This document shows positions 9,820 to 20,175 of a DNA stretch of 64,000 nt, one piece after another. The position numbers and the translations under genes were made by a program. Location: the NCBI RefSeq assembly GCF_005887615.1, contig NZ_VANS01000001.1, positions 669,415-733,414 of the forward strand, written 5' to 3'. Numbering within the stretch: position 1 is the stretch's first letter; the number at the start of each line of letters is the position of its first letter. This DNA comes from Sulfitobacter sabulilitoris. GTDB taxonomy: Bacteria > Pseudomonadota > Alphaproteobacteria > Rhodobacterales > Rhodobacteraceae. Under the pieces are notes generated by a model. The model made no database searches and had not been told where the DNA came from. It saw nothing but the letters and a program-made list of their open reading frames with translations.

Positions 9820-11099
9820 TGGCGCAACCTGCCCTGAAACAGACCGCAACCGACGCGCGGCTTGACGCGCTTGACCTGCCCACCGGCGGCTGGACCGAAA
9901 CGGCCCGGCGCGACGCGGTGGCGCGCGTGCGCGACATGGGGCTGCCCGCCCGGCGCGACGAATACTGGAAATACACCAGGCCCGACACGCTGGTGCAGGC
10001 GGATCCGCTGCCGGCACGGGTTTTCGACACCGACGAGGCGCCGCTGTTCGCCGCGCAGAACGGCCTGAAAATCGTGTTCGTCGATGGCGTGTTCGATGCG
10101 CAGGCCTCCGACGCGCTGAGCCTTGAGGGCGTCAGGATCGAACGGCTGGCAGAGGCCACGACCGACATCCACTGGGCGCGCGACCTGTTCGGCACGCTGG
10201 AGGCGCGCGGCCAGAAGCCGGTGCACCGCCCGCTTGCCGCGCTCAACACCGCCTATGCGCAGGACGGTCTGCTGATCCATGTGACCCAAACCCCCGACCG
10301 CCCCATCGACCTGCGTTACCTGCGCTCGTCCGATAACGCGGACGCCATGCTGCACCACGTGATCAAGCTGGATCCGGGAACTGAACTCACCGTGTTGGAA
10401 GACGGCCCTGCGGCAGCGCGGCTGAACCAGGTGATGGAAGTGGACGTGGCGGACAGCGCCCGCTTTCACCACATCCGCGCGCAGGGGCGCGACCACGAAC
10501 GGCGCGCGGCCACGCACATCTTTGGCCGTCTGGGCACGGAATCGACCTTCAAGTCCTTCACGCTCACGGCCAACGGCGTGCTGACGCGCAATGAATGCGT
10601 GATCGAGCTTTTGGGCGATGACGCCACCGTGCATGTCGCGGGCGCCTGTGTGGGTGACGGAGATTTCCACCATGACGACACGGTGTTCATCACCCATGAC
10701 GCGGTGAACTGCGAAAGCCGCCAGGTGTTCAAGAAAGTGCTGCGCAACGGCGCCACCGGCGTGTTCCAAGGCAAGATTCTTGTCAAGAAAGACGCACAGA
10801 AAACAGACGGCTACCAGATCAGCCAGTCGCTCTTGCTGGATGGGGACAGTCAGTTTCTGGCCAAGCCCGAACTGGAGATCTATGCCGACGACGTGGCCTG
10901 TTCGCACGGCTCCACCTCGGGTGCGATCGACGAGGAGGCGCTGTTCTACCTGCGCTCGCGCGGGGTGCCCGAAGGTACGGCGACGAACCTGCTGACCCTC
11001 GCGTTCCTGGCCGAAGCCGTGCTCGAGATCGAAAACGAGGATCTGCGCGAAGAGATCAATAACCGCCTGTCCGCCTGGCTGGAACGGCATCGCGGCTGA
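9819..11099 (+). CDS. sufD: Fe-S assembly protein SufD
   Basis: A 426-residue partner of SufB in the SufBC2D scaffold, with the same beta-helix core and C-terminal family signature (ACSHGSTSGAIDEEALFYLRSRG). The N-terminus has the conserved RRDEYWKYT segment. Overlaps sufC by one base and the following membrane protein gene by one base, so translation is coupled. Length and motif order are normal. Confidence 0.96.
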   Translation: MAQPALKQTATDARLDALDLPTGGWTETARRDAVARVRDMGLPARRDEYWKYTRPDTLVQADPLPARVFDTDEAPLFAAQNGLKIVFVDGVFDAQASDALSLEGVRIERLAEATTDIHWARDLFGTLEARGQKPVHRPLAALNTAYAQDGLLIHVTQTPDRPIDLRYLRSSDNADAMLHHVIKLDPGTELTVLEDGPAAARLNQVMEVDVADSARFHHIRAQGRDHERRAATHIFGRLGTESTFKSFTLTANGVLTRNECVIELLGDDATVHVAGACVGDGDFHHDDTVFITHDAVNCESRQVFKKVLRNGATGVFQGKILVKKDAQKTDGYQISQSLLLDGDSQFLAKPELEIYADDVACSHGSTSGAIDEEALFYLRSRGVPEGTATNLLTLAFLAEAVLEIENEDLREEINNRLSAWLERHRG

Positions 11100-11584
11100 T
11101 GCCTGTCACCCAGAATATCACCGCGACGTATCGCGGCCCGGGCCGTGTTCTGCGCCGGTTGCTGGACGCGGGCCAGCGCGAGGACCGGGCGCTGGCGTAT
11201 CTGATGGCGGGCTGCGTCGTCGTGTTCATTGCGCAGCTTCCCCGCCTTGCCCGCGAGGCGCATCTGACCGGCCAGGAGCTGAACATGCTCTTGGGCGCGA
11301 CCTTGATGGCCTGGCTGTTCATCGCGCCGCTGCTTCTTTACTTGCTGGCCGCGATCACCCATGTGGTCGCACGCGCCCTGCGCGGCCAAGGCAGCTTTTA
11401 CGGCGCGCGGCTCGCGCTGTTCTGGGCCTTGCTGGCCTCTTCGCCGCTGTTGCTGCTGCATGGTCTGGTCGCGGGCTTTGTCGGTCCGGGGCTTGAGCTG
11501 CAGATCGCGGGGCTGGCGTGGCTCCTGGTCTTTGGCTGGTTTTGGATATCGGGGCTGCTGGCCGCCGAAAGGGGTGCGCCATGA
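11099..11584 (+). CDS. YIP1-like membrane protein A
   Basis: A 161-residue membrane protein with four hydrophobic segments (about residues 33-50, 66-90, 102-124 and 135-155) and a short positively charged cytoplasmic N-terminus. The fold and size resemble the bacterial YIP1 domain. It starts on the last base of the sufD stop codon and overlaps the next membrane protein gene by ATGA. Paired with its neighbour it may form a heteromeric membrane protein; the function is unknown, though the pair recurs in suf operons of related bacteria as I recall. Confidence 0.7.
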   Translation: MPVTQNITATYRGPGRVLRRLLDAGQREDRALAYLMAGCVVVFIAQLPRLAREAHLTGQELNMLLGATLMAWLFIAPLLLYLLAAITHVVARALRGQGSFYGARLALFWALLASSPLLLLHGLVAGFVGPGLELQIAGLAWLLVFGWFWISGLLAAERGAP

Positions 11585-12178
11585 CGACGCTTGCCAAGCA
11601 CGGCTGGGGACAGCTTGCGCTGCTGACGCTGCGCGACCCGAAAGCGGCCGCCGCCGACATCATGGCATGGGATCTGCCGCGCGACGCCCTGTGGACCGCG
11701 CTGGCGCTTGTGGCCGCGATCAACACGCTGATCTTCGGGTTGTCCGATCTGCTGGTGCCCGTGCCGACGCCATCCGCCGTGCCGGCGATCTTTTCCAGCC
11801 CGCTGGTGTTTTACGTGATCGTTGCAGGCGGGCTGGTGGTGACGGCGCACGCGCTGTTCTGGACCGGCCGCGCCCTCGGCGGGCAGGGAGAGTTCGGCGA
11901 TTTGCTGGCCTTGCTCATCTGGCTGCAGGCCCTGCGCGCGGCGGCACAGGCGGCCGTGCTGCTGGCCATGCTGGTGATGCCCGGTCTGGCGGTGATCCTT
12001 GTCTTTGCCGCCAGCATCGCCGCCATGTGGATCCTGGTGAATTTCATCAGTGCAGGTCTGCACCTGAATTCCATACCGCGTGCGATCACCGTGCTGGTCG
12101 CCGCCATTCTGGCCTTGGTACTGGGCCTGTCGCTGATCCTGTCGATGATCGGTGCCACAACCTTAGGATTGCCCGCAA

Positions 12179-12186
<8 letters not shown>
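11581..12186 (+). CDS. YIP1 family membrane protein B
   Basis: A 201-residue membrane protein with an N-terminal amphipathic segment (HGWGQLALLTLRDPKAAAADIM) and five hydrophobic segments, matching bacterial YIP1-domain proteins. The start at ATG 11581 overlaps the previous stop (ATGA), and its 3' end overlaps the sufS start by eight bases. The very tight packing argues for joint expression with SufD and SufS. No catalytic residues are evident. Confidence 0.78.
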
Positions 12187-13399
<1,213 letters not shown>

Positions 13400-13446
13400 C
13401 GTCGCGCTTTATGATCCCGCCACGGCCCCGAAAGACGATTTTGCAA

Positions 13447-13475
13447 TTGCAGGGTCGGGGCAGGGTGGATATACC
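13447..13475 (+). promoter_or_regulatory. promoter of tRNA-Arg
   Basis: TTGCAG (13447-13452) and TATACC (13470-13475) are 17 bases apart and lie 11 bases before the mature tRNA end. This makes the tRNA independent of the suf operon. Confidence 0.6.
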
Positions 13476-13486
13476 GCCCCCAATGC

Positions 13487-13563
<77 letters not shown>

Positions 13564-13719
13564 TATCTTTCTCCTCTACACCACACGCCCGGTTTCTGCG
13601 CCGACACCAGCATGTCGTGACCGGACGCCGGCACACCACCGCGAACCGATTGGCGGGCCCGCGCGACCGCAGATCGTGGTCGCACCGGAGTATCCGTTCC
13701 TGGCCGCAGGATACGGGCG

Positions 13720-13742
13720 AAAAAAAAGCGCCCGAAGGCGCT
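13720..13742 (-). terminator. rho-independent terminator after the DUF882 gene
   Basis: Read on the minus strand, AGCGCC-TTCG-GGCGCT forms a six-pair stem with the stable UUCG loop, followed by eight T. It lies 30 bases after the stop of the DUF882 protein. Confidence 0.92.
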
Positions 13743-13771
13743 GCTGTTTCAGGTCGGTCAGATGCGGGCGA

Positions 13772-14341
13772 TCAACCGCCCCAGCTACGCACCACGCCGC
13801 AATCCATATGCACGAAGTTCGAGCCGGAATAGCGCCCGACACCACCCGCGCGGCAGGCTTGCGCCGCCTTGGCCATCTGGTGGACCGACCGGGATGCAAG
13901 CCGCAGGTCGGCGGCCTGGCCCTTCATATGCAGTGAATTCTTGGCCACGCCGCGGCTGCGCGAGCGCAGCATCGCGTTTGTCTGCGGGCTGCGATAGCCC
14001 GACAAAAGCATGTAGGGTTCGTTCACATCCATCAGGTTATGCGCCGCCGTCATGATGTCGATCGTCCGCAGGTCGATGGACTTGACCCCATCCGTCCGCC
14101 AGTCGCGCATGAAATAATTCAGCTCCTTCACCGCGTCCGGGATGTATTTGCCTTCGATCCAGTAGATCATGTCGATCTTTTCACCGGTGCGGCCGGAATA
14201 CATCTTGATGCGGCGAATGTCGCCGCCACCCCGAAGAAACCCTGCCGCGTTTGCGAAAGTCGGTGCCGCCGTAATCGCGGTTGCCGCGAATGCACCAAGA
14301 AGCGCACGGCGGGTCATGCCCGTAGAGCTGTTCACTGTCAT
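13772..14341 (-). CDS. DUF882 / M15-like peptidase with Tat signal
   Basis: A 189-residue exported protein. MTRRALLGAF near the N-terminus is a Tat twin-arginine signal and the export region ends near AANA. The body carries the M15 metallopeptidase pattern: SLHMKGQAADLR supplies His and Asp and NFVHMDCG the second His zinc ligands, preceded by LLSGYRSPQTN. The family (DUF882, YcbK-like) is thought to cut or remodel peptidoglycan. It diverges from an L,D-transpeptidase gene, a pairing consistent with shared cell wall work. It ends in a strong terminator. Confidence 0.88.
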   Translation of the reverse strand: MTVNSSTGMTRRALLGAFAATAITAAPTFANAAGFLRGGGDIRRIKMYSGRTGEKIDMIYWIEGKYIPDAVKELNYFMRDWRTDGVKSIDLRTIDIMTAAHNLMDVNEPYMLLSGYRSPQTNAMLRSRSRGVAKNSLHMKGQAADLRLASRSVHQMAKAAQACRAGGVGRYSGSNFVHMDCGVVRSWGG

Positions 14342-14664
14342 AGGTCTGCCGTCCCGTAGCCTGCCTGCCCGTGATGTTACACGAGCGGTTTCATCTCATC
14401 CCCAGATGCAACATTTGTATGGCATAGCGATTTTAGTGAACCAAGTGCTGAATCCGGTCGCATCAAAATGGTTCCAACTTTAGGCGAATTTTTGCGCATT
14501 GATGCGGATTAACCCATTTCATGGGCAGTCTGTGGCATTCGGGTTGCAGTGGCGCATCACGTGAAGGGTTTCTTAGGACCATGGCATAATTGTGAATAGA
14601 CACCGCTTGGTCCAGTGCACACACCGGTCCCATATGAGTTGTGTGTGATGAACAAGGGCCGTCG
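14342..14664. other. divergent intergenic region, no gene seen
   Basis: 323 bases between the divergent DUF882 and L,D-transpeptidase genes. It is noticeably more AT-rich than the flanks. A CATAAT at 14585-14590 could be a -10 box for the rightward gene, but I find no good -35 at the right distance. No convincing small gene. Confidence 0.5.
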
Positions 14665-16278
14665 ATGACATTTGCACTGATCAAACGCCGTTTTCTGATG
14701 AACTGCCTTGGTGCGCTGGGGCTGGCTGTGGCTGGCCTGTCCGCGCCCGGTCCGGCGACGGCACAGGTGACTGCCTTCAAACAAGCGGTTGCAGAGGCCG
14801 CGGCCCGCGACACGGACATCGCCGCCTTCTACCAGTCCAACGGCTATGCACCGCTTTGGACGGGGCAGGGCGACGACAGCCGCCGCCGCGCGGCGCTTTT
14901 GCGGGCGCTCGCGCAGGCGGGGGACCATGGACTGCCCGCGGCGCGCTACGACCTTGCCGGTCTGCGCGCGCGGATGGAAGCCGCCAGGTCGCCCCGCGAC
15001 CTGGGGCGTCTCGACGTCGAGATGAGCCGCGTGTTCCTGCAGTTCGCGCGTGATCTGCAGACCGGCGTGCTGGTGCCCAGCCGCGTCGACAGCGCCATCG
15101 TGCGCGAAGTGCCCTACCGCGACCGCGCCTCCTATCTCACCAATTTCGCCAAATCCTCGCCCAACGGGTTTTTCCGGGCGCTGCCGCCCGCCACCAACGA
15201 ATACAACACCCTGATGAAGCAAAAGCTGGATATGGAGCGGCTTTTGGCGCGCGGCGGCTGGGGCCCCACCATTGCCAGCAAGATGCTGGAGCCGGGACAG
15301 TCGGGGCCCGCGGTCATTGCCCTGCGCAACCGCCTGGTCGCGATGGGATACCTGGAGCGCACAGCGGTCCAGACCTATGACACCGCCATGCAGGACGCCG
15401 TGCGCCAGTTCCAGACCGCGCATGGTCTGGCAGCCGACGGTGTCGCCGGTCCCGCCACGATGGCCGAGGTCAACGTCGGCGTCCAGGCGCGGCTGCAGTC
15501 GGTCATCGTCGCGATGGAGCGGGAACGCTGGCTCAACACCGAACGCGGCCGCCGGCACATCCTTGTGAACCTCACCGATTTCACCGCCAAGATCATCGAC
15601 AACGACAAGGTCACCTTCGAGACCCGCTCCGTGGTCGGCGCCACCCAGTCCGACCGCGTCACGCCGGAGTTTTCGGACGTGATGGAATTCATGGTCGTCA
15701 ACCCAAGCTGGTATGTTCCGCGGTCCATCGCGACCAAGGAATATCTGCCCGCGCTCAAGCGCAACCCGAACGCGGTCAGCCATATCGAGATCACCGACAG
15801 CCGGGGCCGCAAGGTCAATCGCGGCGCGGTCGATTTCACCCAGTTCACCGAGCGCAGCTTTCCGTTTTCGATGCGCCAGCCGCCCAGCCGGGGCAACGCG
15901 CTGGGTCTGGTCAAGTTCATGTTCCCCAACAAGTACAACATCTACCTGCACGATACGCCCGCCAAGAACCTGTTCTCGCGCGAGGTGCGCGCCTTCAGCC
16001 ACGGCTGCGTCCGGTTGGCCGACCCCTTCGATTTCGCCTATGCGTTGCTGGCCAAGCAGACCGCCAACCCGCAGGGGCTGTTCAAGGCCAAGCTGGCCAC
16101 CGGAGTCGAGCAGCGGATCAACCTGAAAGAGCCGGTGCCGGTGCACATCATCTACCGCACCGCCTTTACCGATGCGCGCGGGGCCGCGCAGTACCGCCGC
16201 GACATCTATGGCCGCGACGCGCGGATCTGGAATGCGCTGGCCAAGGCAGGGGTGGCATTGCGCGCCGTTCAGGGGTAA
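14665..16278 (+). CDS. L,D-transpeptidase (YcbB-like)
   Basis: A 537-residue periplasmic enzyme that makes 3-3 peptidoglycan crosslinks. The N-terminus (MTFALIKRRFLMNCLGALGLAVAGL) is a signal peptide ending near ATAQ. A scaffold region is followed by a peptidoglycan-binding domain (LRNRLVAMGYL...AVRQFQTAHGLAADGVAGPATM) and a YkuD catalytic domain with the HGCVR active-site motif in AFSHGCVRLADP. The start at 14665 follows AAGGG; an in-frame start at 14641 and one at 14698 are possible. Pairs with the divergent DUF882 peptidase and is followed 33 bases later by lpxD. Confidence 0.93.
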   Translation: MTFALIKRRFLMNCLGALGLAVAGLSAPGPATAQVTAFKQAVAEAAARDTDIAAFYQSNGYAPLWTGQGDDSRRRAALLRALAQAGDHGLPAARYDLAGLRARMEAARSPRDLGRLDVEMSRVFLQFARDLQTGVLVPSRVDSAIVREVPYRDRASYLTNFAKSSPNGFFRALPPATNEYNTLMKQKLDMERLLARGGWGPTIASKMLEPGQSGPAVIALRNRLVAMGYLERTAVQTYDTAMQDAVRQFQTAHGLAADGVAGPATMAEVNVGVQARLQSVIVAMERERWLNTERGRRHILVNLTDFTAKIIDNDKVTFETRSVVGATQSDRVTPEFSDVMEFMVVNPSWYVPRSIATKEYLPALKRNPNAVSHIEITDSRGRKVNRGAVDFTQFTERSFPFSMRQPPSRGNALGLVKFMFPNKYNIYLHDTPAKNLFSREVRAFSHGCVRLADPFDFAYALLAKQTANPQGLFKAKLATGVEQRINLKEPVPVHIIYRTAFTDARGAAQYRRDIYGRDARIWNALAKAGVALRAVQG

Positions 16279-16311
16279 ATCCTGTTCCCAGATACCGGGG
16301 GAACGCGCAGC

Positions 16312-17403
16312 ATGGCACCGACAATTGCAGAAATCGCATCGGCCCTTGGGGCCGAGGCCGTGGGCGACACCACGATCACGGTCTCGCGGGTCTCGGAACC
16401 CGGTGACGCGGCACCCGACGATCTGGCCCTTGCGATGAAGCCGGAGTATGCCGAACACCTGTCGAAAGGCGCCGCGCGGGCGGCGATGCTCTGGCCCGAC
16501 GCTGATTGGCAGGCGCTGGGGCTGCGCGCTGCGATCCTGCCCCGGCGGCCGCGCTTTGCGCTGTCGGGCCTGAGTGCCATCATGGACCAGGGGCAGGGGT
16601 TCGACCGGTCGATCCACCCCAGTGCCGTCATCGACCCGACCGCGACGCTTGCCGATGACGTGTCCGTGGGGCCCTTCACCGTCATCTCGGCGGGCGCGCG
16701 CATCGGCGCGGGCAGCGTGATCGGGCCGCAGTGTTTCATCGGGCGCGACGCGGTGCTGGGCGATGGGTCGTTCCTGCGCGAGCAGGTCAGCATCGGCGCG
16801 CGGGTCCGGATCGGCGCACGCTTCATCGGCCAGCCGGGGGCGCGTATCGGCGGCGACGGCTTTTCCTTTGTCACCGCCGAACAATCCGGCGTGGAGGCCG
16901 CGCGCGAAAGCCTGGGGCGCCAGGCCGACAGCACCGAGCAGCCCTGGGCGCGCATCCATTCGCTGGGATCGGTCCAGATCGGCGATGACGTCGAAATCGG
17001 ATCGAACACCACGATCGACTGCGGCACCATCCGCAACACCATCATCGGGGACGGGTGCAAGTTCGACAACCTCGTGCAGGTGGGCCACAACGTCGTGATG
17101 GGCCGCGACTGCCTGATCTGCGGGCATGTCGGGATCGCGGGATCGACGCGGATCGGAAACAACGTGGTGCTGGGCGGAATGACCGGGGTCAGCGACAATA
17201 TCTTTATCGGCGACCGGGTCATCACCGGCGGCGGCACCAAGGTTCTGTCGAACGTCCCGGCGGGGCGCGTCGTGCTGGGCTATCCCGCCGCCAAGATGGA
17301 CACGCAGATCGACATCTTCAAAGCCGTCCGCCGGCTGCCGCGCATGGTGCGCGATATCGCGGCGCTTCAAAAGGCGGTTTTCAAATCAGGGTCCACCGAC
17401 TAG
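16312..17403 (+). CDS. lpxD: UDP-3-O-acylglucosamine N-acyltransferase LpxD
   Basis: A 363-residue lipid A enzyme that transfers a 3-hydroxyacyl chain from ACP to the 2-amino group of UDP-3-O-acylglucosamine. The N-terminal uridine-binding domain ([18 protein letters not shown]) is followed by hexapeptide repeats ([22 protein letters not shown] onward) and the active-site VGHNVVMG histidine, then a C-terminal helix region ending [12 protein letters not shown]. The length is typical. Here it lies away from the usual bamA-lpxA-lpxB group and instead precedes an ACP/ketosynthase pair. Confidence 0.95.
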   Translation: MAPTIAEIASALGAEAVGDTTITVSRVSEPGDAAPDDLALAMKPEYAEHLSKGAARAAMLWPDADWQALGLRAAILPRRPRFALSGLSAIMDQGQGFDRSIHPSAVIDPTATLADDVSVGPFTVISAGARIGAGSVIGPQCFIGRDAVLGDGSFLREQVSIGARVRIGARFIGQPGARIGGDGFSFVTAEQSGVEAARESLGRQADSTEQPWARIHSLGSVQIGDDVEIGSNTTIDCGTIRNTIIGDGCKFDNLVQVGHNVVMGRDCLICGHVGIAGSTRIGNNVVLGGMTGVSDNIFIGDRVITGGGTKVLSNVPAGRVVLGYPAAKMDTQIDIFKAVRRLPRMVRDIAALQKAVFKSGSTD

Positions 17404-17439
17404 ATCCTCAGAGCCGACAGACTTGCAAGGACCGCGCAG

Positions 17440-17697
17440 ATGACCATCAAAGACAGGGCGATTGCCATAATCGCCGAACAGGCCGTGCTGGAGCCGTCGG
17501 ACGTGACGATGGACAGCACGCTTGAGGATCTGGGCATCGACAGCCTTGGCTTGGTGGAAAGCATCTTTGCCATCGAGGAGGAGTTCGACATCACGATCCC
17601 CTTCAACGCCAATGCCCCCGCGGAAAGCGATTTCGATATCTCGACCGTTGCTTCGATCGTGGCGGGGATCGAACGGCTGAAGGCCGAACAGGCGTGA
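17440..17697 (+). CDS. specialised acyl carrier protein
   Basis: An 85-residue ACP with the phosphopantetheine attachment motif GIDSLGLVE (Ser near residue 35) and the acidic helix II that docks to partner enzymes. It differs from housekeeping AcpP in having [15 protein letters not shown] after helix II, so it is likely a dedicated carrier. An AAGGA site precedes the ATG. It lies between lpxD and a ketosynthase, which suggests building an acyl chain for lipid A or another envelope lipid. Confidence 0.88.
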   Translation: MTIKDRAIAIIAEQAVLEPSDVTMDSTLEDLGIDSLGLVESIFAIEEEFDITIPFNANAPAESDFDISTVASIVAGIERLKAEQA

Positions 17698-17704
17698 GCG
17701 CGGC

Positions 17705-18913
17705 ATGAAACGCGTGGTCATCACCGGCGCCGGCACGATCAACGCGCTCGGGTATTCCGTGCCCGAAACACTGAACGCCATGCGCGAGGGTCGCTGCGGC
17801 ATCGGACCGCTGGAATTGCGCGATATCGAGCGTTTGCAGATCCAGATCGGCGGACAGGTGCGCGGGTTCGAAGCCGAAGGCCGCTACAACCGGCAGCAGA
17901 TGTCGCTGTATGACCGGTTCACGCAGTTCACGCTCGCCGCCGCGAAAGAGGCGATCGACCAATCGGGCCTTGGCTTTTCGGGCGAACTGGCCGCGAAATC
18001 GGGCGTGGTTCTTGGCACGGCGGGCGGCGGGGTCAGCACCTGGGACGACAATTACCGTGCGGTCTATGAAGAGGGCAAGAACCGGGTGCATCCCTTCGTG
18101 GTGCCCAAGCTGATGAACAACGCCGCCGCCAGCCACGTCAGCATCGCGCATAACCTCAAGGGACCGTCGTTCACCGTCTCGACCGCCTGCGCGTCGTCCA
18201 ATCACGCGATGGCGCAGGCGTTTTCCATGGTCCGCTCGGGGATGGCGCCGGTCATGGTGACGGGCGGCTCAGAATCCATGCTGTGCTTTGGCGGGGTCAA
18301 GGCCTGGGAGGGGCTGCGCGTCATGTCGCGCGACGCCTGCCGTCCGTTTTCGGCCAATCGCAACGGCATGGTTCAGGGCGAAGGCGCGGGGGTCTTCGTG
18401 TTCGAGGAATACGACCACGCCCGCGCACGCGGGGCCGACATTCTGTGCGAAGTCGCCGGCTTTGCCATGTCGTCGGACGCCGCCGATATCGTGATGCCGT
18501 CGAAAAACGGCGCCGCGCGGGCAATGGCCGGCGCCCTCGCCGATGCGCGGATCAATCCCGAAGAGGTGGGTTACATCAACGCGCATGGCACCGGCACCGC
18601 GGCCAATGACAAGACCGAATGCGCCGCCGTGGCGGATGTCTTCGGGCCGCACGCCGACCGGCTCATGATCTCCTCGACAAAATCCATGCACGGGCACCTG
18701 ATCGGCGGCACCGGCGCGGTAGAACTTCTGGCCTGCATCATGGCCCTGCGCGATGGCGTCATCGCGCCCACCATCGGCTACCAGGAGCCGGACCCCGAAT
18801 GCGCGCTCGACGTGGTGCCCAATACCGCGCGCGACGCCAAGGTTTCCGTCGCCATGTCCAATGCCTTCGCCTTTGGCGGGATGAACGCGGTCGTCGCCCT
18901 GCGCGCGATCTGA
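17705..18913 (+). CDS. beta-ketoacyl-ACP synthase (KAS II-like)
   Basis: A 402-residue condensing enzyme with the Cys-His-His triad: VSTACASSNHAM (catalytic Cys), INAHGTGTAANDKTE (His) and TKSMHGHLIGG (His). Length and motif spacing match FabF. Eight bases after the ACP gene, so the two should act together, elongating a chain on this special carrier rather than in general fatty acid synthesis. The alternative that it is the housekeeping FabF is less likely because fabD/fabG and acpP are not nearby. Confidence 0.9.
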   Translation: MKRVVITGAGTINALGYSVPETLNAMREGRCGIGPLELRDIERLQIQIGGQVRGFEAEGRYNRQQMSLYDRFTQFTLAAAKEAIDQSGLGFSGELAAKSGVVLGTAGGGVSTWDDNYRAVYEEGKNRVHPFVVPKLMNNAAASHVSIAHNLKGPSFTVSTACASSNHAMAQAFSMVRSGMAPVMVTGGSESMLCFGGVKAWEGLRVMSRDACRPFSANRNGMVQGEGAGVFVFEEYDHARARGADILCEVAGFAMSSDAADIVMPSKNGAARAMAGALADARINPEEVGYINAHGTGTAANDKTECAAVADVFGPHADRLMISSTKSMHGHLIGGTGAVELLACIMALRDGVIAPTIGYQEPDPECALDVVPNTARDAKVSVAMSNAFAFGGMNAVVALRAI

Positions 18914-18925
18914 TCCGCGCCTACG

Positions 18926-18960
18926 ACGAAAAAGGCCGCCGCGAAGGATCCACGACGGCC
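18926..18960 (-). terminator. terminator after the IalB-like gene
   Basis: An imperfect ten-pair stem (AAGGCCGTCG with CGGCGGCCTT on the minus strand, one mismatch) followed by five T on the minus strand. It ends the leftward IalB-like transcript and may also stop the rightward ketosynthase transcript. Confidence 0.7.
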
Positions 18961-18986
18961 TTGATGTATTGTCGTCTGACCGGGGC

Positions 18987-19655
18987 TTACTGTTCGATCA
19001 CCGACACCTTGTCATAGCTCGCGGTGAACCCGCTCAGCGACAGGGTCAGTTCTACGGTCTGATCGGGCGCGAGCGCCGGCACGATGCTGATCTTGGCTTC
19101 CGCGCCACGTTTGAACGCGCTGACGTCGGCCTCTGTCAGGCCAAGACGCACGTAGCAGCCGACCGGATTGCAAAACGCGAAGGGATAGCGCCGCGCCGAT
19201 CCGCCATCGACGCGGATCGTCAACTGGTTGGGCAGCGCCGTTTCAAGCGGCACCACGATCGTCGCGCCGGCCTTGGCCTTGCCATCACCGGGCAGACGGA
19301 ACAGCGAAAACTCGGCCACGGGCGTGCCCTGACCATCGTCCAGCAGCTGGTACATCTGGCAGGGGTCCGTCTCCTGCTCGGTCCGGATGCAGCGCATGTC
19401 CCAGGCGCCGATGACTTCCTTGGTATAGGGCTGTCCCAAGTCGGAGGCCTTGTCGGCATCCTCGCCCAGGCTCAGCTGGCTTTCGACCTCGGCCGCGGCA
19501 CCGGTTTCCGGCGTCTGCGCAGGGGCGGGCGCCTCTGTCGTCGTATCGGTTTGCGTCGCATCGGTCTGCGTCGTCGCGGTCTGCGCCAGACCGGATGCGG
19601 CGCTTGCCAGCAGCGCAGCGGCGCAGAGCGGCAGAACAGTCAGAAATTTTTGCAT
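18987..19655 (-). CDS. invasion-associated locus B (IalB) family secreted protein
   Basis: A 222-residue exported protein. Signal peptide MQKFLTVLPLCAAALLASA...GLAQ, then a low-complexity Thr/Gln/Asp/Pro-rich spacer of about 45 residues, then the IalB domain with DMRCIRTEQETDPCQMYQ and FCNPVGCYVRLGL; the paired cysteines in these segments should form disulfides. The ATG at 19655 follows GGGAAG. Named after a Bartonella factor but common in free-living alphaproteobacteria, where its role is unknown. Confidence 0.88.
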   Translation of the reverse strand: MQKFLTVLPLCAAALLASAASGLAQTATTQTDATQTDTTTEAPAPAQTPETGAAAEVESQLSLGEDADKASDLGQPYTKEVIGAWDMRCIRTEQETDPCQMYQLLDDGQGTPVAEFSLFRLPGDGKAKAGATIVVPLETALPNQLTIRVDGGSARRYPFAFCNPVGCYVRLGLTEADVSAFKRGAEAKISIVPALAPDQTVELTLSLSGFTASYDKVSVIEQ

Positions 19656-19842
19656 GATCTTCCCAGTTTCTTTGCGTTTGACGCGCTCTACCATGTCACG
19701 TGCGCCATGTCAGGGCCGAAGCGTGCGTGGCGGTGATCATGCAGCAATTATTTGCTGGTCAAAAGAGACAATTCATGGCGAGCGAGGGCCGTCACGGGCA
19801 CGAGATGCGACAGCGATTGCCACTGCGGATACCGGGGGCGTG

Positions 19843-19875
19843 AAAAACAAAAGAGGGCGCAAAACGCACCCTCTT
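19843..19875 (-). terminator. hairpin with T-rich tail, possible sRNA terminator
   Basis: AAGAGGG pairs with CCCTCTT across an inner GC/GC and an AAAAC loop; the minus-strand tail is TTTTGTTTTT. The plus-strand tail is weak. No annotated leftward gene ends here, so the transcript it would end is unexplained. Confidence 0.6.
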
Positions 19876-20014
19876 TCACAGAATTTTATACTCCCCGTCG
19901 GACTGGCCGACTTATTGACGCAACGCTACGAAACCGCCCGGCACACGTCAACAGCTATTCCATCATTTTTGTGACCGCAGGCCGCTTTACCGGCCACGCG
20001 CCCAGATCATCCGC

Positions 20015-20047
20015 AAAAAAAGGGCCGCACCTTTTGGGGGCGCGGCC
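20015..20047 (-). terminator. second hairpin with T-run, possible sRNA terminator
   Basis: GGCCGC (20023-20028) pairs with GCGGCC (20042-20047); on the minus strand it is followed by seven T. No leftward gene precedes it, and on that strand a CCTCC motif lies just before the stem. Confidence 0.6.
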
Positions 20048-20175
20048 AGTCTGACAGGGAGGACATGCCCCGCGCCAAGGATCGCCACAGACGCAGGACA
20101 TGGATTTACTATGGCCCTCAAAGGTTAAATTCGTATGCTCAACCGGCGCGGATCGAACAAAGGACACCCCAAGGC

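Larger units (their letters stand above)
19656..20175. other. 520-base intergenic region with two terminator-like hairpins
   Basis: Between the leftward IalB-like gene and the rightward HerA-like gene. It holds two hairpins followed by T runs on the minus strand (19843-19875 and 20015-20047) but no protein gene I trust. A leftward promoter-like pair, TTGACG then TAGCGT 17 bases on, lies around 19928-19956. This would fit one or two small leftward RNAs. The short Cys-rich leftward frame across 19955-20182 reads through the second hairpin and is unlikely to be coding. Confidence 0.5.

Noticed and set aside
14557-17370. A 937-codon open frame on the minus strand across the L,D-transpeptidase and lpxD genes
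   Set aside because: It mirrors two well-supported genes with intact motifs. High GC at third positions removes stop codons from the complementary frame, and its translation is a low-complexity His/Arg/Gly/Asp-rich sequence with no family features.
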